From Streptomyces sp. CA-210063 (GTDB lineage: Bacteria > Actinomycetota > Actinomycetes > Streptomycetales > Streptomycetaceae): a stretch of 64,000 nucleotides of DNA. Location of the stretch: contig NZ_CP102512.1 of NCBI RefSeq assembly GCF_024612015.1, forward strand, positions 1,798,001-1,862,000, in the 5' to 3' direction. The position numbers and the translations under genes were made by a program. Below the pieces are notes generated by a model. That model saw only the letters and a program-made list of their open reading frames with translations. It was not told the origin of the DNA and did not search any database. Positions 35,129 to 43,755 of this stretch are shown one piece after another (position 1 is the first letter of the stretch; each line of letters begins with the position of its first letter).

Positions 35129-36469
35129 TCAGGGGGTGCGGGTGAGGAGTTGTCCCTTCGGGGCGGTGAACTCGCCGTCCACGACGATGCGTTGGCCGCG
35201 CAGCCAGGTGGACTTGACCACGCCGTACAGGGTCTTGCCGGCGTACGCCGTGACGCGGTTGCGGTGGTGGAGCGCGGCCGGGTCGACGGTGAAGGTCTCG
35301 TCGGGGGCGAGGACGGCGAAGTCGGCGTCGCGGCCCGCCTCGATCGCGCCCTTGCGGTCGTCGAGGCCGACCAGTTCGGCCGTGCGTGACGACATCCAGC
35401 GGACCACGTCCTCCAGGCCGTGGCCGCGCTCGCGGGCCTCCGTCCAGACCGCCGCGAGGCTCAGCTGCAGGCCGGAGATGCCGCCCCAGGCTGTGGCGAA
35501 GTCGTCGGTCTTCAGGTCGGCGGTCGACGGGGAGTGGTCGGTGACGACGCAGTCGATCGTGCCGTCGGCGAGGGCCTGCCAGAGGAGGTCCTGGTTGGCG
35601 GACTCACGGATGGGCGGGCAGCACTTGAACTCGCTTGCCCCGTCCGGGACTTCCTCGGCGGTGAGCGTGAGGTAGTGCGGGCAGGTCTCCACGGTGATCC
35701 GTACGCCGTCCCGCTTGGCCTCGGCGATCAGGGGGAGCGCGTCGCTGGAGGACAGGTGGAGGACGTGGACGCGTGCGTCGAGCCGCCGGGCCTGGGCGAT
35801 GAGGGCCGCGATCGCGGTGTCCTCGGCGTCGCGCGGGCGGGAGGCGAGGAAGTCGGCGTACTTGGGGCCGCCCTGCTGCGGGGCCGCCTCGAGGTGGTGC
35901 GGGTCCTCGGCGTGGACGATGAGCAGTCCGCCGAAGCCGGCGATCTCGGCCAGGGAGCGGGAGAGTCCGTCCTGGTCGAGGTGCGGGAACTCGTCCACGC
36001 CCGACGGCGACAGGAACGCCTTGAAGCCGAAGACCCCGGCGTCGTGCAGCGGCCGCAGATCCTTGACGTTGTCGGGCAGAGCCCCGCCCCAGAAGCCGAC
36101 GTCGATGTGGGCCTTGTCGGCGGCGACCTCACGTTTCGTCCGCAGGTGGTCGACCGTCGTGGTCGGCGGGAGGGAGTTGAGGGGCATGTCGACGAGGGTG
36201 GTGATGCCGCCGGCCGCCGCGGCGCGCGTGGCGGTCCAGAAACCCTCCCAGTGGGTACGGCCCGGGTCGTTCACATGCACATGGGTGTCGACGAGGCCGG
36301 GCAGCAGGACATGGTCGCCGAGGTCCTCCAGGCGCGCACCGGACGGCACGTCGGCGTCGTACGGGAGGACGGCCGTGATCCGGCCGTCCGCGACGGCGAC
36401 CGCGGCGGGGCGCGTCCCGTCGGGGGTGATGACGCGCGTCGAGCGCAGCACCAGTTCAGCCTCGGACAC
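35129..36469 (-). CDS. allB: Allantoinase
   Basis: 446 residues from GTG 36469, seven bases after GAGAGGGG. The longer GTG at 36499 is rejected because it abuts the operator and lacks a site. Cyclic amidohydrolase: metal-binding [10 protein letters not shown] near residue 55, [10 protein letters not shown] with the carbamylated Lys, [20 protein letters not shown] and VVTDHSPST with the last Asp. Opens the allantoin ring to allantoate. Two palindromes just upstream (36500-36534) suggest repression by the neighbouring IclR regulator. Confidence 0.95.
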   Translation of the reverse strand: MSEAELVLRSTRVITPDGTRPAAVAVADGRITAVLPYDADVPSGARLEDLGDHVLLPGLVDTHVHVNDPGRTHWEGFWTATRAAAAGGITTLVDMPLNSLPPTTTVDHLRTKREVAADKAHIDVGFWGGALPDNVKDLRPLHDAGVFGFKAFLSPSGVDEFPHLDQDGLSRSLAEIAGFGGLLIVHAEDPHHLEAAPQQGGPKYADFLASRPRDAEDTAIAALIAQARRLDARVHVLHLSSSDALPLIAEAKRDGVRITVETCPHYLTLTAEEVPDGASEFKCCPPIRESANQDLLWQALADGTIDCVVTDHSPSTADLKTDDFATAWGGISGLQLSLAAVWTEARERGHGLEDVVRWMSSRTAELVGLDDRKGAIEAGRDADFAVLAPDETFTVDPAALHHRNRVTAYAGKTLYGVVKSTWLRGQRIVVDGEFTAPKGQLLTRTP

Positions 36470-36499
36470 CGGGACCCCTCTCGCCGTACCGCTGTTCAC

Positions 36500-36534
36500 T
36501 TCCGCTTAACGGTATTTACTTCCGCGTAACGGAA
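36500..36534. promoter_or_regulatory. Two palindromic operators upstream of allantoinase
   Basis: TTCCGCTTAACGGTA (36500-36514) and TTCCGCGTAACGGAA (36520-36534) are 15-bp palindromes spaced exactly 20 bp apart, two helical turns. The second is a perfect TTCCG-N5-CGGAA. They lie 30-65 bp before the allB start. Confidence 0.78.
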
Positions 36535-36648
36535 TTCAACGTTCTGTTGAAGGAGTTTTCACCCCTGCTCCCGCGCCGTCAAGGGCGCACCCCTCCACTC
36601 TGCCTCCCATGGACGCGCCCTGGATATTTTCACAACACGAAATTAAAC

Positions 36649-36663
36649 TTCCACTACGCAGAA
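36649..36663. promoter_or_regulatory. Third palindrome, upstream of the IclR gene
   Basis: TTCCACTACGCAGAA matches the minus-strand reading of the allB operator (TTCCGTTACGCGGAA) at 12 of 15 positions. It is 80 bp before the regulator start, within the divergent gap, consistent with autoregulation. Confidence 0.65.
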
Positions 36664-36743
36664 CGTAGTGACGCACAAGCAAGCAGTCAACGAACTGCCC
36701 GGTAGGCTGCGACCTTGCCCGCCACCCCGAAAGGACCGCGCCC

Positions 36744-37547
36744 GTGCCGACGTCCAGCGCCAGCGCCAGCACCACCGACTCCACCAAGTCGTCGACCGGT
36801 GGTGTCCAGTCCCTCGAGCGCGCCTTCGATCTGCTGGAGCGGATGGCGGACGCCGGCGGTGAGGTGGGCCTCAGCGAGCTGTCGGCGAGCAGCGGGCTGC
36901 CACTGCCGACCATCCACCGGCTGATGCGGACGCTGGTCGTCTGCGGCTACGTACGCCAGCAGCCCAACCGGCGGTACGCCCTCGGCCCGCGTCTGATCCG
37001 CCTCGGCGAGTCCGCGTCCCGGCTGCTCGGCACCTGGGCGCGCCCCTACCTCGCGCGCCTCGTCGAGGAGACCGGGGAGACGGCGAACATGGCGCTCCTC
37101 GACGGTGACGAGATCGTGTACGTCGCCCAGGTGCCGTCGAAGCACTCGATGCGGATGTTCACGGAGGTGGGCCGCCGGGTCCTGCCCCACTCCACCGGCG
37201 TCGGCAAGGCGCTGCTCGCCGGCTTCCCGGCCGACGAGGTCCGCGCCCTGCTGGCCCGTACGGGCATGCCGGCCGCGACGGAGAAGACGATCACCACGCC
37301 TGAGGGCTTCCTGACCGCCCTGGAGGACGTACGCCGGCTCGGCTACGCGGTCGACGACAACGAGCAGGAGATCGGCGTCCGCTGCCTCGCTGTCTCCGTC
37401 CCCAACTCCCCCACCGCCGCGGCCATTTCGATCTCCGGCCCCGCGGGCCGCGTCACCGAGACCGCGACGGACCGGATCGTGCCGGTGCTCCAGCAGGTGG
37501 CCGCGGAACTGTCGGAGGCCCTGGCGACTTCGGGTGCGAACGGCTGA
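36744..37547 (+). CDS. IclR-family repressor of the allantoin/glyoxylate genes (AllR-like)
   Basis: 267 residues from GTG 36744 (AAGGA upstream). N-terminal winged helix: SLERAFDLLERMADAGGEVG, SELSASSGLPLPTIHRLMRT. The effector domain has the YALGPRLIRLGESA hinge and LLAGF, DNEQEIGVRCLAVSVP motifs. It is divergent from allB and upstream of the block with aceB. By synteny with S. coelicolor, where an IclR protein next to allantoinase controls allantoin use, it should respond to an allantoin or glyoxylate pathway intermediate. Confidence 0.9.
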   Translation: MPTSSASASTTDSTKSSTGGVQSLERAFDLLERMADAGGEVGLSELSASSGLPLPTIHRLMRTLVVCGYVRQQPNRRYALGPRLIRLGESASRLLGTWARPYLARLVEETGETANMALLDGDEIVYVAQVPSKHSMRMFTEVGRRVLPHSTGVGKALLAGFPADEVRALLARTGMPAATEKTITTPEGFLTALEDVRRLGYAVDDNEQEIGVRCLAVSVPNSPTAAAISISGPAGRVTETATDRIVPVLQQVAAELSEALATSGANG

Positions 37548-37645
37548 GGGCTCTGGCATTCGGCTGCGCGTGCGGGTGCGGGCATTCGGCTGCGGGTGCG
37601 TGGGGGCTGGTCGCGCCCACGCGGCGGAGCCGCAGATCGACACAG

Positions 37646-37698
37646 CCCCGCGCCCCTTAACAGCATGGGGGGCACCCGGAGTTTTCAGGGGCGCGGGG
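37646..37698. terminator. Large hairpin between convergent genes
   Basis: CCCCGCGCCCCT (37646-37657) pairs perfectly with AGGGGCGCGGGG (37687-37698) across a 29-base loop. The right arm is part of the same repeat family as 33781-33812. It is placed between the IclR gene and the minus-strand DUF5955 gene, fit to end both transcripts. Confidence 0.7.
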
Positions 37699-37776
37699 AG
37701 CTGCGCGAGCAACCACGAACCACCCGCACTCGCCCGACCACAGTCGCCCCCAAGCTATTGGGCACAGAAACCCGGT

Positions 37777-38091
37777 TCAACGCCTCGGCGGCTCCCCGAA
37801 CAACTCCACCGCCGTACGCACCTCCGCCAGCCCCCTCGACAGCGCGCTCACCGAGCCGATGGAACCCGCGATCAGAAGCAACGAGCGACGCAACCGGGGA
37901 ACCTCGGGAATCCCGCTGACAGCCATCGCCGCGAGCGCCGCCAACTCGTCCTCGGCTATGCCCCGGTCGGGGAACTCAGCCGGATGCGCGGCGAGTTCAC
38001 GGCGCAGCCGGGACACGGCCGAGCGCAACTCCGCCACCCTCGGATCCTCGTCCATGCCGGTCACTGGCCTCTGCCCCAAGCTCCGCAACAC
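37777..38091 (-). CDS. DUF5955 family protein
   Basis: 104 residues from GTG 38091 (GGGAGAG five bases upstream). RVAELRSAVSRLRRELAAHP, AEDELAALAAMAVSG, RLRRSLLLIAGSIGSVSALS: a short helical protein matching, as I recall it, DUF5955, which in Streptomyces sits at this place beside the allantoin genes. A possible amphipathic or membrane-touching helix lies near residue 75. Function unknown. A longer upstream frame lacks family likeness. Confidence 0.75.
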   Translation of the reverse strand: MLRSLGQRPVTGMDEDPRVAELRSAVSRLRRELAAHPAEFPDRGIAEDELAALAAMAVSGIPEVPRLRRSLLLIAGSIGSVSALSRGLAEVRTAVELFGEPPRR

Positions 38092-38325
38092 AGCTCTCCC
38101 CCCTCGCGCACACCCTTGTGCGCGAGTCATGGCCGCACGCCCTCGCACGGCCGACCACCCCGTGGCGTGGGTCGGATGCCAGGGGCGGCGCGGGCCAGTA
38201 AACGCCAATCAGTGTGGCGAGCGCCACTCCGTGGACTGAATTTCAGTCCACGGCCATCACACAGCCGGCACACAGTGCGTCCGGCTTCACGCGCCGCCCA
38301 CACCGGGTCGGGTATGCAAGGGGAC

Positions 38326-38961
38326 ATGACGCACCACGAGGCCCAGAACGCAGCCCCTGACGCGGTTCACCACACGGGCGGGGTCGCCGGGCTGCTGCTG
38401 GCCGCCGGCGGCGGGCGGCGCCTCGGCGGCCGCCCCAAGGCCCTGCTGACCCACCACGGCCGCCCCCTGGTCGAACACGCGGTCGCGGTGCTGCGGGCGG
38501 GCGGCTGCACCCGGATCCATGTGGTCCTCGGTGCCGAGGCCGCGGCCGTACGCGCCCGGGCCGAACTGCCCGGCTGCGTACTGGTCGACAACCCGGAGTG
38601 GGTCGAGGGCATGGGCTCGTCACTGCGGGCCGGACTGGAGTCATTGGCCGGAACGGACGCCGAGGCCGCCCTGGTCTCGCTCGTCGACCAGCCGGGCATC
38701 GGACCGGCGGCGGTGGCCCGCGTCCTGGCGACGTACGAGTCGCGTGGATCGCTCGCGGCAGCCGCGTACAACGGCGAACGGGGCCATCCCGTCCTCTTCG
38801 GTGCCGATCACTGGGCGGAAATCGCCGCGACCGCCACCGGTGACCGAGGGGCACGCGTTTATCTGAGGGCCCACGGCGACGCGCTCACGCTCGTCGAGTG
38901 CGGTGACGTGGCGCAGCCGTACGACATCGACACGGAGGCCGACCTCGTCCACCTTGAGTGA
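38326..38961 (+). CDS. MocA/CoxI-like nucleotidyltransferase
   Basis: 211 residues from ATG 38326 (GGGGA upstream). GVAGLLLAAGGGRRLGGRPK is the NTP-binding start of the MobA-like fold. VLVDNPEWVEGMGSSLRAGL and ALVSLVDQPGIGPAAVARVL are the MocA-type motifs, followed by GHPVLFGADHW. It likely transfers CMP to molybdopterin to mature xanthine-dehydrogenase-type enzymes. This fits the purine catabolism context, and the product could also serve the molybdenum hydroxylase at 1-5611. Confidence 0.83.
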   Translation: MTHHEAQNAAPDAVHHTGGVAGLLLAAGGGRRLGGRPKALLTHHGRPLVEHAVAVLRAGGCTRIHVVLGAEAAAVRARAELPGCVLVDNPEWVEGMGSSLRAGLESLAGTDAEAALVSLVDQPGIGPAAVARVLATYESRGSLAAAAYNGERGHPVLFGADHWAEIAATATGDRGARVYLRAHGDALTLVECGDVAQPYDIDTEADLVHLE

Positions 38962-39027
38962 ACAGGGTGGCACTCAGCGCCACCTTGCCCCGACCCGAGG
39001 AATCTCGACGTCAACAAAACATTGAAC

Positions 39028-39042
39028 TTCCACCATGAGGAA
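39028..39042. promoter_or_regulatory. Palindrome upstream of malate synthase
   Basis: TTCCACCATGAGGAA has the same TTCC-N7-GGAA outline as the allB operators and shares the TTCCAC start with the site at 36649. It lies 106 bp before the aceB start, close to an AT-rich segment that may hold the promoter. Confidence 0.6.
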
Positions 39043-39148
39043 ACTAGTATCCACTGATCAGAAGCGCCCTCTCGATCCAAGGGCACTCACCGCCCTACCC
39101 GGGTCGACTGACACCCGGTGCCACGCCCGCTGAAGGAAGTGACAGCTC

Positions 39149-40783
39149 ATGTCCGCACCAGCGCCGTCCCCGCTGGCCATCGTCGACGCCGAGCCCCTGC
39201 CCCGCCAGGACGAGGTCCTCGACCCCGCCGCCCTCACCTTCGTGGCCGAGCTGCACCGGCGGTTCACGCCCCGACGTGACGAGTTGCTGGCCCGCCGCGC
39301 GGAGCGCCGCGCCGAGATCGCCCGCACCTCCACGCTCGACTTCCTGCCGGAGACCGCAGCGATCCGCGCCGACGACTCCTGGAAGGTGGCCCCCTCCCCC
39401 GCGGCCCTGGACGACCGCCGCGTGGAGATCACCGGCCCCACCGACCGCAAGATGACGATCAACGCCCTCAACTCCGGCGCGAAGATCTGGCTCGCGGACT
39501 TCGAGGACGCCTCCGCGCCCACCTGGGAGAACGTGGTCCTCGGCCAGGTCAACATGGCCGACGCCTACACCCGGAACATCGACTTCACGGACGCGCGCAC
39601 CGGCAAGTCGTACGCCCTACGTCCGAACGAGGAGCTGGCGACGGTCGTCATGCGCCCGCGCGGCTGGCACCTGAACGAGCGCCACCTCGTCGACGCCGAC
39701 GGCACGCCCGTCCCCGGCGCGCTCGTCGACTTCGGCCTGTACTTCTTCCACAACGCCCAGCGTCTGCTCGACCTCGGCAAGGGCCCGTACTTCTACCTCC
39801 CGAAGACGGAGTCGCACCTGGAGGCCCGCCTCTGGAACGACGTGTTCGTCTTCGCGCAGGACTACGTCGGCATCCCGCAGGGAACCGTCCGCGCCACCGT
39901 GCTCATCGAGACGATCACGGCCGCGTACGAGATGGAGGAGATCCTCTACGAACTCCGCGACCACGCCTCGGGGTTGAACGCCGGCCGCTGGGACTACCTC
40001 TTCTCGATCGTGAAGAACTTCCGTGACGGCGGCGCCAAGTTCGTCCTCCCGGACCGCAACGCGGTGACGATGACGGCCCCGTTCATGCGGGCGTACACCG
40101 AACTCCTCGTCCGCACCTGCCACAAGCGCGGCGCGCACGCGATCGGCGGCATGGCGGCGTTCATCCCGTCGCGGCGCGACAAGGAGGTCAACAAGGTCGC
40201 GTTCGAGAAGGTGAAGGCCGACAAGGACCGCGAGGCGAACGACGGTTTCGACGGGTCGTGGGTGGCCCACCCGGACCTGGTCCCGATCGCGATGGCTTCG
40301 TTCGACGCCGTCCTCGGCGACAAGCCGAACCAGAAGGACCGCCTCCGCGAGGACGTCGACGTGAAAGCCGCCGACCTGATCGCCGTCGACTCGCTGGACG
40401 CCAGGCCGACGTACGCCGGTCTCGTCAACGCCGTCCAGGTCGGTATCCGTTACATCGAGGCCTGGCTGCGCGGCCTCGGTGCCGTCGCCATTTTCAACCT
40501 CATGGAGGACGCGGCCACCGCCGAGATCTCCCGCTCCCAGATCTGGCAGTGGATCAACGCGGGCGTCGAGTTCGAGCACGCGGGAAACACAGTGAAGGCC
40601 ACGCCGGAGCTGGCCCGCGAGGTCGCCGCGGAGGAGCTCGCGAACATCCGCGCCGAACTGGGCGAGGAGGCGTTCGCCGCCGGGCACTGGCAGCAGGCCC
40701 ACGACCTGCTGCTGGAGGTCGCGCTGGACGAGAACTACGCGGACTTCCTGACGCTGCCGGCGTACGAGCAGCTCCAGGGCTGA
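39149..40783 (+). CDS. aceB: Malate synthase A
   Basis: 544 residues from ATG 39149 (GAAGGAAG upstream). It carries the malate synthase signature RDHASGLNAGRWDYLF near residue 270, TINALNSGAKIWLADFEDA and the C-terminal catalytic region FNLMEDAATAEISRSQIWQW. It joins glyoxylate and acetyl-CoA to malate. In this locus it consumes the glyoxylate released from ureidoglycolate, completing allantoin catabolism; the upstream palindrome suggests joint control with allB. Confidence 0.96.
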   Translation: MSAPAPSPLAIVDAEPLPRQDEVLDPAALTFVAELHRRFTPRRDELLARRAERRAEIARTSTLDFLPETAAIRADDSWKVAPSPAALDDRRVEITGPTDRKMTINALNSGAKIWLADFEDASAPTWENVVLGQVNMADAYTRNIDFTDARTGKSYALRPNEELATVVMRPRGWHLNERHLVDADGTPVPGALVDFGLYFFHNAQRLLDLGKGPYFYLPKTESHLEARLWNDVFVFAQDYVGIPQGTVRATVLIETITAAYEMEEILYELRDHASGLNAGRWDYLFSIVKNFRDGGAKFVLPDRNAVTMTAPFMRAYTELLVRTCHKRGAHAIGGMAAFIPSRRDKEVNKVAFEKVKADKDREANDGFDGSWVAHPDLVPIAMASFDAVLGDKPNQKDRLREDVDVKAADLIAVDSLDARPTYAGLVNAVQVGIRYIEAWLRGLGAVAIFNLMEDAATAEISRSQIWQWINAGVEFEHAGNTVKATPELAREVAAEELANIRAELGEEAFAAGHWQQAHDLLLEVALDENYADFLTLPAYEQLQG

Positions 40784-40822
40784 GGCTCAAGGGGGACCCA
40801 AGGAGGCCTCAAGGGCTGAGGC

Positions 40823-41107
40823 TCACGAAGCAGGCTTGTCCGAGTGGCCCAGGGACTTTCCCGGGGCCACTCGGTCGCGTACGGCCTGCTTCACCGCCGT
40901 CGGTTCCGGGAAGCCCTGGTCGCGGCGGTCCCAGACGACCTCGTCGTTGACACGGACGACGAAGATCCCGCCCTTGCCGGGCTTGAGAGCCAGCTCGGTC
41001 AGTTCGGCTTCGAAGGTGGTCAGGAGTTCCTGCGCCAGCCAGGCGGCACGCGGCAGCCAGCGGCACTGGGTGCAGTACTCGATCTCGACCCGCTGAACAT
41101 CTGTCAT
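40823..41107 (-). CDS. SelT/SelW/SelH (Rdx) family redox protein
   Basis: 94 residues from ATG 41107: RVEIEYCTQCRWLPRAAWLA carries the CxxC redox motif (Cys where eukaryotes have Sec), and KGGIFVVRVNDEVVWDRRDQ completes the thioredoxin-like fold. Start ATG overlaps the upstream kinase stop by ATGA. Thiol redox role inferred from the family. The last codons overlap a terminator hairpin. Confidence 0.87.
   Translation of the reverse strand: MTDVQRVEIEYCTQCRWLPRAAWLAQELLTTFEAELTELALKPGKGGIFVVRVNDEVVWDRRDQGFPEPTAVKQAVRDRVAPGKSLGHSDKPAS
40827..40892. terminator. Two-tier hairpin at the convergence of aceB and the SelW-like gene
   Basis: The inner stem CCGAGTGGCCC (40840-40850) pairs with GGGCCACTCGG (40864-40874). 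The outer stem GAAGCAGGC (40827-40835) pairs with GCCTGCTTC (40884-40892). It lies 44 bp after aceB but inside the last codons of the minus-strand gene, so one structure may end transcription from both sides. Confidence 0.72.
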
Positions 41108-42015
41108 CCCAGGTGTACCGACCAATCCTGTTCCGCCGCCGGTTTGCCGTGCAGGTCCGGGACCCGCTTGAGCCAGTTCGGACGGCCCTGCTGCGTCCTC
41201 GCCGCGCGGAGGGCCTCCTCTGCGGCGAGTTCCTCCCGGGTGGGGAAGTCGGTGGGGAGCCAGGCCGCGGAGGCCCGCACGCGCGCGTGGAGGTACTCCA
41301 CGTACGCCTCACGCGCCTTCTCCGGCGTCTCGAAGTCCGTGAGCCAGGCGTCGGGCACCTCCGCGACGATCCGCCGCAGCAGCTCCTCCGTCACCTTCGG
41401 CGCGAGTTCGGCGTCGGCCGCGCGTACGTCGGGGGCGTAGTGGCCGAGGGCATGATGGCGGAAGTCGTACGCCTTCGCGGGGTCCGAGGCGTCCCAGCGG
41501 TGGTGGAAGACGAGGGCCGCGCCGTGGTCGATCAGCCAGAGGCGCGGGGGTGTCGTGCCGAACGTGGGCCAGATCATGAGGTTCGAGCTGTGGACGGTGC
41601 GGTCGACGTTGACCGTCAGGGCGTCCAGCCAGATGACCCTCCCCGCCTCCAGCGGGTCGACGCGGAACTCCTTCGCGACCTCCGGCGTGAAGTCCTTCGC
41701 GCCCGGCAGGTAGTCCATGCCGAGGTTGAGGCCGGCGCTCGCGCCGTGGAGCTCCCGCACCTCCTGGTGCGGCTCGTGCTCGGCGATCGCCGGGTCGAAG
41801 TGCGCGAGGACCAGCTCGGGGAACCTCAGGCCGAGCGCCCGCGCCAGCTCCCCCACGATCACCTCGGCGACCAGCGCCTTGCGTCCCTGGGCCGAGCCCG
41901 TGAACTTCACGACGTAGGTGCCCAGGTCGTCGGCCTCGACGATTCCGGGGACGGAGCCGCCGGAGCGCAGGGGTTCGATATAGCGAGTAGCGGTGACCTT
42001 TCTCAGCATATTCAA
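41104..42015 (-). CDS. HipA-like kinase-fold protein
   Basis: 303 residues from ATG 42015 (ATG 42009 is equally possible; TGGGGGG lies upstream). YVVKFTGSAQGRKALVAEVI holds the ATP-binding Lys. DALTVNVDRTVHSSNLMIWP is the catalytic D-x-N-x-D-R...N segment and LWLIDHGAALVFHHRWD the metal-binding Asp motif. This is the stand-alone HipA_2 group, without a HipB antitoxin next to it, so a toxin role is not implied. Co-translated with the SelW-like protein. Confidence 0.82.
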   Translation of the reverse strand: MNMLRKVTATRYIEPLRSGGSVPGIVEADDLGTYVVKFTGSAQGRKALVAEVIVGELARALGLRFPELVLAHFDPAIAEHEPHQEVRELHGASAGLNLGMDYLPGAKDFTPEVAKEFRVDPLEAGRVIWLDALTVNVDRTVHSSNLMIWPTFGTTPPRLWLIDHGAALVFHHRWDASDPAKAYDFRHHALGHYAPDVRAADAELAPKVTEELLRRIVAEVPDAWLTDFETPEKAREAYVEYLHARVRASAAWLPTDFPTREELAAEEALRAARTQQGRPNWLKRVPDLHGKPAAEQDWSVHLG

Positions 42016-42031
42016 ATACCCCCCAAGCCAT

Positions 42032-42350
42032 TTACCTTACATTCCACGGACAGCTCCAAGGTGGTGCACTCCGGCAAACCTCCCCGATCAGTCCGTCGAT
42101 GGCGGTGCGCCCCTCACTTCGGGCCTGCGGCATGAAGTGAGCATAGTAACCAAGCGTGACAGCCGGGGAGGAGTGCCCGAGCCATCGAGCCATCGTCACC
42201 ACGGACTCCCCCACTCCCCCACTCCCCCACCTCCAGCGTGATCGAGGTGTAGGCGTGCCGCAGCACATGAAAGCCGTCTTTCGGCGTCGCATGCCGGCGG
42301 CGGCCGTACGCAGGCTCCGGCAGGCGGCCTCACGGGAGAAGCCTCCGGGT
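42032..42350 (-). pseudogene. C-terminal remnant of a tyrosine integrase, frameshifted by repeat expansion
   Basis: The minus strand reads ATPKDGFHVLRHAYTSITLE with the HxLRH box in one frame. After an octanucleotide repeat it continues in another frame as VVTMARWLGHSSPAVTLGYY, with the second His region and catalytic Tyr, to a stop at 42032. Removing two of the three repeat units (16 bp) restores a continuous integrase frame. The core-binding domain and most of the catalytic domain are missing. It is a relic of an integrated element; no tRNA or att site is seen beside it. Confidence 0.8.
42205..42228. repeat. Octanucleotide tandem repeat (ACTCCCCC)3
   Basis: Three perfect copies of ACTCCCCC inside the integrase relic. 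One copy corresponds to the expected coding sequence (GEWGS is inserted into EVGESVV); the extra two shift the frame. Confidence 0.9.
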
Positions 42351-42394
42351 GTGTGACCCGTTCGATGCGTTGCCCGGCCGGTCGGACGGGCGGA

Positions 42395-43228
42395 TCAGCG
42401 CAGTCCGGCGAAGAGATCGTTCTCGGGTATGGCCGCGCCGGTGGCGTCCTGGACACGTACGAAGGTCTCCATGCCCATCAGCTCGCCGAATCTCTCCTTG
42501 CCCATCTTGAGGAAGAAGATGTTCTCGCCCTGGCTGGCGTGCGCGGCCAACGCGTCGAACTTCTGACCGCTGAACGCGGTGGTGTCCACCCATGTGGTGA
42601 TCTCATCATCGGGGAGGCCGATCTCGGCCATCGCGGCGGCCTCGGCAGGATCCGGCTCCGGCATGTCCTCATGAAACTCGCGCATGACCTCGCCGAACCG
42701 CTGCATCATCGAGCGGGGCATCGTGGTCCAGTACACCTTCGGTGCCAGCGCGGTCATCTCCAGCGCCGCCATCGTGATGCGGTTGGCCTGGATGTGGTCG
42801 GGGTGGCCGTAGAAGCCGTTCTCGTCGTAGGTGACGACCACATCAGGTCGGTAGTGCCGCATGAGTTCCGCGAGTCGGGCCGCGCCTTCCTGCACGGGGG
42901 TCTGCCAGAAGGATCCGGGGGCGTCGTTGCCAGGCCAGCCCATCATCCCGGAGTCGGCATAATCCAACATCTCCAGATCGCTGACCTTCAGGACGTCACA
43001 GCTCGCCTCAAGTTCTTGGCGGCGCATCAAGGCGACCGCCGCCGGATCGTGCCCGGGATCGCCCGGCTTGACACCCCCCGGTCCGTCACCGCAACCGCCG
43101 TCGGTACACGTCACGAGAACCGTGCGGATGCCTTCCGCCGCGTACCGCGCGAGGACCCCTCCGGTTCCGGTGGCCTCGTCGTCGGGGTGGGCGTGTACCG
43201 CCATGAGCGTCAAGGGGCGGTCAGTCAT
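42395..43228 (-). CDS. PIG-L family deacetylase / mycothiol S-conjugate amidase-like
   Basis: 277 residues from ATG 43228 (AGGAGG eight bases upstream). LTLMAVHAHPDDEATGTGGV is the zinc-binding AHPDDE motif. VVTYDENGFYGHPDHIQANR supplies the third ligand and catalytic His. Length and sequence are closest to Mca, which cleaves mycothiol conjugates to mercapturic acids, or MshB. It is a single gene, consistent with mycothiol use in actinobacteria. Which of the two activities it has cannot be settled by eye. Confidence 0.85.
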   Translation of the reverse strand: MTDRPLTLMAVHAHPDDEATGTGGVLARYAAEGIRTVLVTCTDGGCGDGPGGVKPGDPGHDPAAVALMRRQELEASCDVLKVSDLEMLDYADSGMMGWPGNDAPGSFWQTPVQEGAARLAELMRHYRPDVVVTYDENGFYGHPDHIQANRITMAALEMTALAPKVYWTTMPRSMMQRFGEVMREFHEDMPEPDPAEAAAMAEIGLPDDEITTWVDTTAFSGQKFDALAAHASQGENIFFLKMGKERFGELMGMETFVRVQDATGAAIPENDLFAGLR

Positions 43229-43596
43229 GAAATCAGTCCTCCTGCAGAAATACGTCTCGGTCCGCGTGTGCGGCGGGCGTACCGCGATCCTGGTGGGCCG
43301 GACGACCTTGCGGTTCCGTGTTCCCAGCACGTGCGGCGCCGGTCCCTCGGTCGATGCAACCGTGCCGGCCGGACCGGCTGTTCCCGGCGCGGCCGCTTGG
43401 CCTACTGGGCGTTGGTGTCCCTTCTCATTCGATCTTGCCAGAGTGGAACTGTCGACTTGCGGGGTGACAGGTCGGATTGCGACTCACCGCAGGGCGAGAC
43501 AGGGTTCCTGAAAAAGGCTGCGGCCGGCGTCGAGAGCGTGACGCCGGACACCGAGCGCGTGGAGCCCACAAAGGCCCAAGGTTGGCCGAGCGTCAC
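43229..43596. other. Gene-free region ending in an orphan terminator
   Basis: 368 bp without a convincing protein gene. A plus-strand frame across 43500-43670 has weak coding character and no clear start. Because a strong plus-strand intrinsic terminator ends this region, a small RNA or short leader transcript is possible. Confidence 0.4.
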
Positions 43597-43634
43597 GTGG
43601 CCGACCGGATCCTCTTCCGGTCGGCCACATTTTT
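43597..43634 (+). terminator. Canonical intrinsic terminator with T-tract
   Basis: GTGGCCGACCGG (43597-43608), an 8-base loop, CCGGTCGGCCAC (43617-43628), then A and five T (43630-43634). A perfect 12-bp stem plus U-run is unusual in this GC-rich sequence. No plus-strand gene ends before it, so it may end an unannotated transcript or act as an attenuator of the operon at 43756. Confidence 0.85.
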
Positions 43635-43755
43635 ACGTGTTCATGCCATACTCGCCCCGAGACTCGTCAATCTGACGGATGGTCAAGTGGCGGGCCCGGC
43701 GGACTGAGAGAGATATGGACTGCGGGCGCCTTGGCAGGACGGGGGATCAGGGAGC

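Noticed and set aside
41104..42015. HipBA toxin-antitoxin system
   Set aside because: The kinase-fold protein has no HipB-like HTH partner next to it; its coupled neighbour is a SelW-like redox protein.
42205..42228. Possible start of a CRISPR-like or satellite array
   Set aside because: Only three 8-bp units with no spacers, fully explained as slippage inside an integrase relic.
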